In this document: in pieces, positions 57,082 to 64,000 of the stretch
Position numbering within the stretch: position 1 is the first letter of the stretch
How the letters are laid out: each line of letters begins with the position of its first letter
Notes under the pieces: generated by a model
The model's input: only the letters and a program-made list of their open reading frames with translations
What the model was told of the DNA's origin: nothing
Database searches by the model: none
Program-made: the position numbers and the translations under genes
Source: Hyalella azteca
Lineage: Eukaryota > Arthropoda > Malacostraca > Amphipoda > Hyalellidae
Length of the DNA: 64,000 nucleotides
NCBI RefSeq assembly: GCF_000764305.2
Contig: NW_025947034.1
Span: forward strand, 248,001-312,000
Direction: 5' to 3'

Positions 57082-59142
57082 AAAAGCATTCCACCGCGCT
57101 GTAGTTCAGGTAACATTCTGTCTCTTCCAGCGGGCATTACCAGTGACTATTTATTAAATTTGACAGTTTAAAGTACATGAAGAAAATTAAGATTTTTACA
57201 TTTACATTTCGCCTCAGCTTAGTCAAATATTATTAGATGAAGGAAAGTGCCTAAAACGAATCAAAATCGCGATTCAAAAAGTTCACCTGACTGTTGAATT
57301 CGAGTCGTTCATATTTTGAAAGCAACAAAGCAATCACATTTTATTTGCAAACCATCTTGTTTAACGCTACTACTTAACTCTCATTTATTGCTCATAAATG
57401 TTTTGTTGTTGCAAAAAGTATCATTTCGTCCGTCGTTGCTTGAAAACGAAATGTTTGGGCTAAAAAATTTTAATTATTAAATTCTTACTAATTTTATCGA
57501 TAGAAAATCATTTTTAAATAGTAAAAATTATAATTGAATAGAAACTATACGGTCTCAGCTTAGGCTAAATTAATGTATTTATTCTTCTGTATTTCGACAA
57601 CTCAGCATCAGATTATGTAGGAAATTAAAGGAGAGATCCTACTTGACATCTAGTAACGGCATACATTTTACCCCGAGTTATCGAAGCGACGGCTAACGTT
57701 TTCTATCAGAGTGACCGAAGGATAGCGGGAAGCGTCCGCTACGCAAAGTAGTACGCGGAAGCACATCGATTCTTCCCCTGACCTTCCATTAAGCACTGGA
57801 CTCGCCTTATTAGGTCATGTGGATCGAGACGATAGACGGAAACTTGCTCTACTATCGCGCTAGCACTCAACTCGTAACGGAACTCTTTCTCGAGTGCAAA
57901 AACGTAGCTACACCGAACACAAATCAGCCAGCTCGAAAAAAGTACCTAATTTTTTCTCTTAATTCGTGCGGCAACAATATTTCTTCATTTAACCATCAAC
58001 TCAAATCCACCTATGACCGAATAAACAATCTATATTTTTTATAGTAAAACATGAGAGTTGCAACATTCGTTCAAGGTTTAACCTTGATCAAAAAGTCATC
58101 AAGTAGGCACTAGTCTCCCTCTCAGGAAGCTATTATAATTAGAAAGTGTCTGCGTGACCGGCCCTACAGGACGTGATTGTTGTCGTACGTGATCTTGACG
58201 CGGATAAATCTACGGCGGAACAATACGTGCGCGGCGTGGCATACCCGCATGGGCATGAATGAACCGCTCCCTTCTGTGTGGTTTGCCTCAAGGCTACTTT
58301 ATAATTAGACTGTAAATAAAGAATTAAGTATTGTGGCCGTCGACTTGTTAATTGGACTGTGGATGGAACAATGAGTTGATTGGTTTATTACCTGTTAATT
58401 AGGCTATAAATAAACCATTAGGCTCAGATACGATCTCATTGTTTTTAGAATGGATGGAAGCGGCCGGCCAAGAAAGTGTTTCTTCTAACATTTTGCTGCG
58501 TCATCCAAATTCAATTATAATCATTCATATCCCAAGCAACTTGAAATCATCAGCGAAAATTCCGAAATTTCTTTTGTTAAACGAAATTTCCTTTTTTACA
58601 TTTCGTTAGACTTTACTCGTATTTTATCTATGGTATTAAAATTAGGTTATTACTGCTTACTGTAAATAAAAAATCACTTATAAGTGCAACACTTGATTCT
58701 TTAATCCGCCCCCGGCCTCTGGTAGGTGGCGGTAAGTAATAGAAATTTGATTCTCATTTTGAACCGCAAATTTAATTAAAAAATATAAAATGTGCGATGT
58801 TCTTGAATTTTGAAATGGCAGTAGAATGGAAGTTATTCGCTAAATGTGGGTTGGAACGGACTCTTCCGAAATTGACACATTCCGTAGTTTCAAAATTATT
58901 TACTTGATTAGGGAGAATTCCTTTCGAGGCAGTGAATTCCTGAATTTAAAGAATTATATATCCCGGACACCGCCGGGCTAGCTTAATAGTAGTTATACTA
59001 TAAATATTCTTGAAGATTTAATGAGACATAAGAAAGTTTGTTATTGTGATAGGTTATGATTAGTGTTTCCTAATGGTAAAAACACAGCAAACGTGATAAG
59101 TGTGCCACGAGCGCACTTGTGAAGCCCACCCTGTGCACGCGG
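57082..59142. other. No recognisable gene
   Basis: AT-rich with GC-richer islands at 57650-57900 and 58140-58280. A 75-codon frame at 57817-58044 has no splice or homology support. Confidence 0.35.
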
Positions 59143-59246
59143 TATATATGGAACTCTAAGTCGTACTTAACACGACAAGAAGACTTAGAAACGTTCATAG
59201 TCTTAGCTGCAACTTAGGCTTCACCGACGATGACTTGCCTTGAGTG

Positions 59247-59513
59247 ATGGTGAATCACCTTCCGACTTCCCGGTGCTTCTCGTTCTTTATTATCTTCAAG
59301 GATACATTTATCATTAACAGTAATGTTGTGTGTGGGTTACTCGCATTTGTGCACAACGCAAAACAATCTTACTCATTAATGACGATATATCTTCATATCG
59401 AACCTGCTTTTAAAAAGATGATTTTTAAGCGTGTTAAATTGATTTTGAATGACAGTGTTCAAGTTATTGATTATCTGGATTTTCTTCGTTTGGAATGCAA
59501 TGATTCTACGTAA
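59247..59513 (+). CDS. Weak hypothetical ORF behind a TATA word
   Basis: 88 codons from ATG (MVNHLPTSRCFSFFIIFKDT...) to stop, about 100 bases after GGTATATATGG (59141-59151). No family recognised; AT-rich codons; could be chance. Confidence 0.2.
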   Translation: MVNHLPTSRCFSFFIIFKDTFIINSNVVCGLLAFVHNAKQSYSLMTIYLHIEPAFKKMIFKRVKLILNDSVQVIDYLDFLRLECNDST

Positions 59514-60689
59514 AAAATTTTCAAAACATTATTTTGAATAGACAAGCGAGTTACTCAATTTTGTTCATTTGATTTACTGAGTTTGCTCGAGGGTTTATAT
59601 ATCAGGTTAGGTCATGAATGATAGCTTCGACCCAGCGGCCAGGATATCGCTAACAGCGTCCAGACAAAAGACGTACAGAAAATAATGAACAAATAATTTT
59701 ACCAGTGTCGTACGACACTGTTATATAATTATATAATGGTAGACTACAGTTAGAGTCTATAACAGTTAGAGTCTACCATTAGAGTCTACCATGACGAAGA
59801 GTCACGTTAGAAACTGGCGAGATGGAGACATCATGCCATGTCGCTGCTGGGAGAAGTGTTATTAGTACAGCCACTTATAGATTTCATGAATGAGTGTACT
59901 CACGTGGCCACCGAAAAAGAAATGTCGTCTTGGTACAGTCAGCTGAGGTCATTCTAGAGGAGGCAATGACTGGCGGCGACTGTCTGGTGGGGACGTGTGG
60001 GGCATCGTGGGGCGGCACAGTCCACCGCCCTCCCACAGTCTCTGTGGGGAAACATCGTGCATAAGTATTATTGACATGAATTTCAACGCACCGACCTACG
60101 ACACAACTGAATTTTACAGATGCAACTTAAATTTTACAAGTTTAAAAGTGATCGTGAGTGTAACTTTTAGTTTATCGAGTGTGGAACGAAGATGGAGGAC
60201 TGAAGTTTCTCTTCGAAAAATGGCCTAGCTAGTTACATTTCATGTGCAACTTGGCGCATTAAAATGATAAATTCATCTTCACATTGAATATCACAGAGCC
60301 AATATCACAGCCCAGCTGATGTTATTTCCTGCTGCACATCGCACTGAACATCACTGTTCATCACAGCCAAGCTGCTATTATTTCCTGCGGCACATCACAC
60401 ATCAATTGAACATCAATCAATATGAAGACTAGCAGCGGCGGTCTCCATGCTCACAGGTAATAAGAGCTGCTGACAAGCCCAGCCTCGAATGAACCAAAAA
60501 TATTAATAAATTTGAAATTATATGCAAATAAATATTTTAAAAAAGCTTGATGACAGATGGTAAAATCAGTGAAATTGATCCTGTTTGTTCAATTGTTTTC
60601 TTTACGCTGACAACGCTTTTTTACTTTAAAAATTGAGACATTATGTTTTCATCGGGATTATTCTATATTTGTAGTTTATGCTAGCGCAG
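59514..60689. other. No recognisable gene; small local duplications
   Basis: TTAGAGTCTA words at 59747-59790 and a roughly 55-bp duplication (CAGCCNAGCTG...TTATTTCCTGC) at 60305 and 60362. Confidence 0.4.
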
Positions 60690-60945
60690 GTTCAGAACAC
60701 AGCTAATTCTGATCAACAGGTTCTGAACACAGCCAGTCCTGTTCAACAGGTTCTGAACACAGCCAGTCTTGATCAACAGGTTCTGAACACGGCCAGTCCT
60801 GGTCAACAGGTTCTGAACACAGCCAGTCTTAATAAACAGGTTCTGAACAAAGCTAATCATGATAAACAGGTTGTGAACAAAGCTAATCATCATAAACAGG
60901 TTCTGAACAAAGCTAATTCTGGTCGATAGGTTCTAAACAAATGCC
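60690..60945. repeat. 30-bp CAGGTTCTGAACACAGCCAG array
   Basis: Nine units. Reads VLNTASPVQQ on plus; a shadow of the 30-bp period. Confidence 0.93.
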
Positions 60946-60999
60946 AACCCTGGCAAACTGAAAGGCTTGATTTGTCATCAAATCAAGCAGATCTCTTAA

Positions 61000-61222
61000 A
61001 TCTAACATGAACGCGCAGCTAGAACTGTGCTGTATGCAGTAGCATAGAAAGCTTGAACTTCGTTAGAACGCACGCTTAAAACTGTGCGTTTTCCTGTAAC
61101 TCAGCACTTGTACTATCCACAAAACGCAGTCTCAGAACTGCTTTTAATCATGCAACGTAAAATTTATTAGCCTCGTAAGAACGCAGTCTCTTAACTGTGC
61201 TGTATCCTGTAACTAAGAACTT
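61000..61222. repeat. Diverged AGAACGCAGTCTNAGAACTG repeat, left part
   Basis: Three or four diverged 65-95-bp units with CGTNAGAACGC, AACTGTGC and CCTGTAACTNAGNAC. Similar units resume at 63281-63440 on the other side of the LINE. Confidence 0.65.
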
Positions 61223-63280
61223 AGCATAACGTAACATAACATGTGATCTCGGCGCTGAAGTGTAGGCCTGATGTGGCCTGTCGCCTATTCTTTTTCTTTT
61301 CGTGCCTTGTTCACAGAAGATCTAAAATCGTGTCATTTGACCGGATCTTTTCAGGACTGACGATAGTTTGAAGTAGCTACTCGACTTCCACCGGGTTCGA
61401 TATGGTGCTAGGCATTTCAAATCTGAACATATATTTTTCCATAGCTTTATATAGTCTGATCTTGAACGCGTTCATACTTGGAGCGCCAACGATGTCATCG
61501 GGGAGGCTGTTCCTTATATGTCGGTGATTCGAAGCGAGAAGAAATGTTGGAGAGTGGAGAAGTTGCAGCGCAGTTTTTTTAGTTTATAGCCGTGGCCCCT
61601 GGTGTTGGTTCTTGTTTCAAAATTTAGTAATCCTTCGGGGACCTTGTATAAACCACCATGAGTATACTTGTATACTTCAATGAGGTCCCCCCGCAGAGGT
61701 CGATAACTGAGGCTTGGAAGCTTCATAATCTCTAATCTTTCTTCATATGACTTGCCCTTCATGCAAGCCTGGAATTATCCTTGTTGCACACCTTTGAAAA
61801 TTCTCTATTAAATTTCTGTCCTTTTCAAATCTCGGTGACCACACAACGTTTCCAAACTCTAGACTCGGGCGTACGACAGCAACAAACAACTGCTTCATCG
61901 TTTCTGCATCTAGGAATTCGTAAGAGCATCTAATTAGACCAAGAAGTTTGTTGGATGTATTAGCTATCCTATCAACATGCTTACAAAATTTCAGCTCCTT
62001 GTCGACATAAACTCCGAGATCATTTTCCACACTAGACTGTTCAATCATTACTCTCTCATTGCAACCATGTCTTCTCATACTGTAATCTTGCTGTTCATTG
62101 TTCTTCCCGAGGTGATGTACTTTACACTTGTCAGCATTAAACCGCAGCTTCAACGTATCAGCCCAGTTAACTAAACTGTCAAGATCATCTTGCAATTGCA
62201 CTTTATTTGACGCATCCTTAACTGTATTATAAACTTTTGTGTCGTTGGCATACATGGAGCACATGCTGGTTACAGCTTCTGGCCGTTTATAAAAGCAACG
62301 AACAAAATAGGCCCAAGAACGCTTCCTTGTGGCACGCCACTGTGCACTGATGCCCAGTCTGACACGGTTCCGTAAATACTGACACGCGTTGTCGTCTATC
62401 TACTAGAAAATTTCTGATCCATTGGAGTACGTTTCCCTCAATTCCCAAAAACTTCACTTTACGCAACAGCCGCTCATGCAGAACACTGTCAAATGCTTTG
62501 GCAAAATCGAGGTACAATGCATCCACTGGCTCCTTTTCGTCCAGCAGGCGAGTCCAATCGTTCAACGTAGATAATAAGTTAGTGGTGCAGGATCTGCCGG
62601 CAATAAAACCATGCTGACAATATGACAGGAGATGATGAGCAGTCAAGTGATCGATAATCCTATCCCTCACAACAGATTCCATCGCCTTACAAAAAATACT
62701 TGTCAGACTGACAGGGCAATAGTTACCGGCGGGGCTACTTTTGTCACCTTTTTTTGAACAGTTGTGTTGGGCCTACTTGAGATTCTTTCCAATCGGACGG
62801 CAAAGTTCCTTCGTTCAAGGTTTTTTGAAAGAATACTGTCATTGGGCCGGTCAGAACGGTTGCTAATTCTTCGAGCAATCTGGGATGGAAGCCGCCTGGT
62901 CAACATGACTTGTTGGGATTTAGAGCTACCAGGCGCTTGAGAACCTCTTCTTCGTGTATTTCAAAGCATGTTAACTTCGAGCCGACTGGGCGCTCCTCAA
63001 TATCTGGAATACGCTTCAAGTTCTCGTCTGTGAACACACTGCTGAAGAACTGATTAAGAACGTTAGCCTTGCCCTCATCAGAGGAAATCTTTCGTTGGTC
63101 TACTTTCAAATAAGATACACCGTCGCTTGTCTTACACTTCGAACTAGCGTACAAAAAGAAGGCTTTCGGATTTTTTTTTTGCATTTTTAGCAATATTTTT
63201 TTCGAAGTTTTTCACTGCAGTGCGACAGACTTTCTTAGCTTGATTTCGAGCTCTTGCTTACAGGTTATAATCAGAATGGC
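61223..63280 (-). mobile_element. CR1-like LINE, 5'-truncated and mutated
   Basis: About 2 kb holding the linker, reverse transcriptase, thumb and C-terminal region, then a 3' UTR ending in a TGTTA-type tail. The endonuclease part is missing. At least one in-frame stop and several frameshifts break the ORF. It has inserted into a diverged tandem repeat; AGAACTT at 61216-61222 and at 63281-63287 may be the target-site duplication. Same family as 175-694. Confidence 0.88.
61514..63193 (-). pseudogene. Broken LINE reverse-transcriptase ORF
   Basis: Segments in order on the minus strand: 63193-62900 (NPKAFFLYASSKCK, VLNQFFSSVF linker), a stop (TGA) before GGFHPRLLEEL, a frameshift at an A-run near 62755, 62682-62287 (CQHGFIAGRSC, YLDFAKAFDSVLHERLL), a frameshift before the active site, 62264-61743 (MYANDTKVYN, VVRPSLEFGNVVWSP) and 61762-61514 (YRPLRGDLIEVYKYTHGG). 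The palm motif that is normally ADD reads AND: the codon at 62244-62246 is AAC, so one catalytic aspartate is gone. The first catalytic Asp (LDFAKAFD) remains. Confidence 0.88.
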
Positions 63281-63440
63281 AGAACTTGCTTAGGAGGCCT
63301 CCTTAGAACTGCGCAGTATTATTTACCTAAGAACTTTCTTATCTCACATGAACGCCATCTTAAAACTTTTCAGTATCATACAACTAATAAGTTTCGAACT
63401 TCACAAGAACGTCGTTTCAGAACTGTGCGGCATCCACTGC
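63281..63440. repeat. Diverged AGAACGC repeat, right part
   Basis: Two to three units (CTTAGAACTGCGCAGTAT, CACAAGAACGTCGTTTCAGA) continuing the array of 61000-61222. The remaining 63441-64000 has no gene I can support. Confidence 0.6.
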
Positions 63441-64000
63441 ACGCCGCGGGCCGAGCGTTCCTAAACTCCTGCCAGGAGTGGCGGCTCTATAAGCGTCTGT
63501 TTCTTCCTCGTAAATAATACTTGTAAACGCACATGAATTAAATTAACGCCTACTTAAAATATAGTAAAGACGTCAAAAAATATACCGAAAATCAAAATGA
63601 AGACATTCAAAGATTCTAACCTGCATTTTGGCGGGTTTGGCTGAGGAATTCAAACGTGGTTGCGACGCTCCGTAGAGTTCCACAACTCACCGAGGTCAGA
63701 ATAGCACTGACCGTCCGCTGGATTCTGGCATCTGACTCAGAGTTGCCAGATGCTGACGAGAGAAAACGGTCAAATCCGCTCATATAGAGGCCAAAACCGG
63801 ACACAATTCAATGCTTACTTGTTAATTTTGAATTTGTGGGGTAAAAATTAATGGTTTAGTTTTTTTATACATTGGAAAATAAAATTTATTTCAGGTCATT
63901 AAAGAATTTTACCGGCTAACGCAATCAAAATAAAGAAGGCCCAAATAGTAAAATTTGGACGGGAAAGGGCCCATATGGCAATCTTGCTCTCCGCTTGCCT

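Overview
This is a eukaryotic, animal-type window. Genes are split by introns, and the sequence carries a homeobox gene, a CR1-like LINE, a tRNA-derived SINE, MITE-like elements and a very large number of minisatellites. The two gene structures that can be reconstructed are both on the minus strand. The vnd/Nkx2-2-type homeobox gene and the transposon types fit an arthropod, perhaps a crustacean, but the sequence alone does not settle the species.

Layout. 1-13 kb: a LINE 3' fragment, many private tandem arrays, a dimeric SINE at 10.2-10.4 kb, and a single unresolved base (11037) where two arrays meet. 13.3-24.1 kb: a vnd/Nkx2-2 homeobox gene on the minus strand. Five 3' exons join in perfect phase (18057-17623, 17184-16696, 15756-15639, 14693-14618, 13937-13332), and two further exons (24117-24004, 22908-~22341) lie upstream. 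24-28 kb: repeats, including a 9-bp GC-rich array, ending in an intact 38-bp Nextera mate-pair junction adapter at 27923-27960, which is a laboratory sequence. 28.0-35.3 kb: a single-pass membrane protein gene on the minus strand, with four phase-matched exons (35287-32788, 32484-32291, 31656-31505, 28167-28057). A 386-codon intronless reading frame is nested in its last intron. 36-60 kb: mostly repeats and MITEs with a few plausible isolated exons (48.0-48.5, 49.5, 54.5 and 55.5 kb) whose genes I cannot name. 61.2-63.3 kb: a 5'-truncated, broken copy of the same LINE family, on the minus strand.

Main observation. Several recognised exon edges are themselves part of tandem repeat units. The clearest case is at 23.65-24.0 kb: the end of an exon plus its 5' splice site has been amplified into about nine 42-48-bp units. 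Nearly all units keep the reading frame and most carry a usable AG|GT. Smaller versions occur at the donor at 31505 (61 bp x3), the donor at 32291 (66 bp x2), the acceptor at 15756 (73 bp x2), the region upstream of the acceptor at 32484, and the stop-codon exon at 28057 (62 bp, also found at 43.7 kb). By my coordinates tandem arrays cover roughly one sixth of the window, almost all with unrelated unit sequences. Most long open frames in those arrays are by-products of the repeats.
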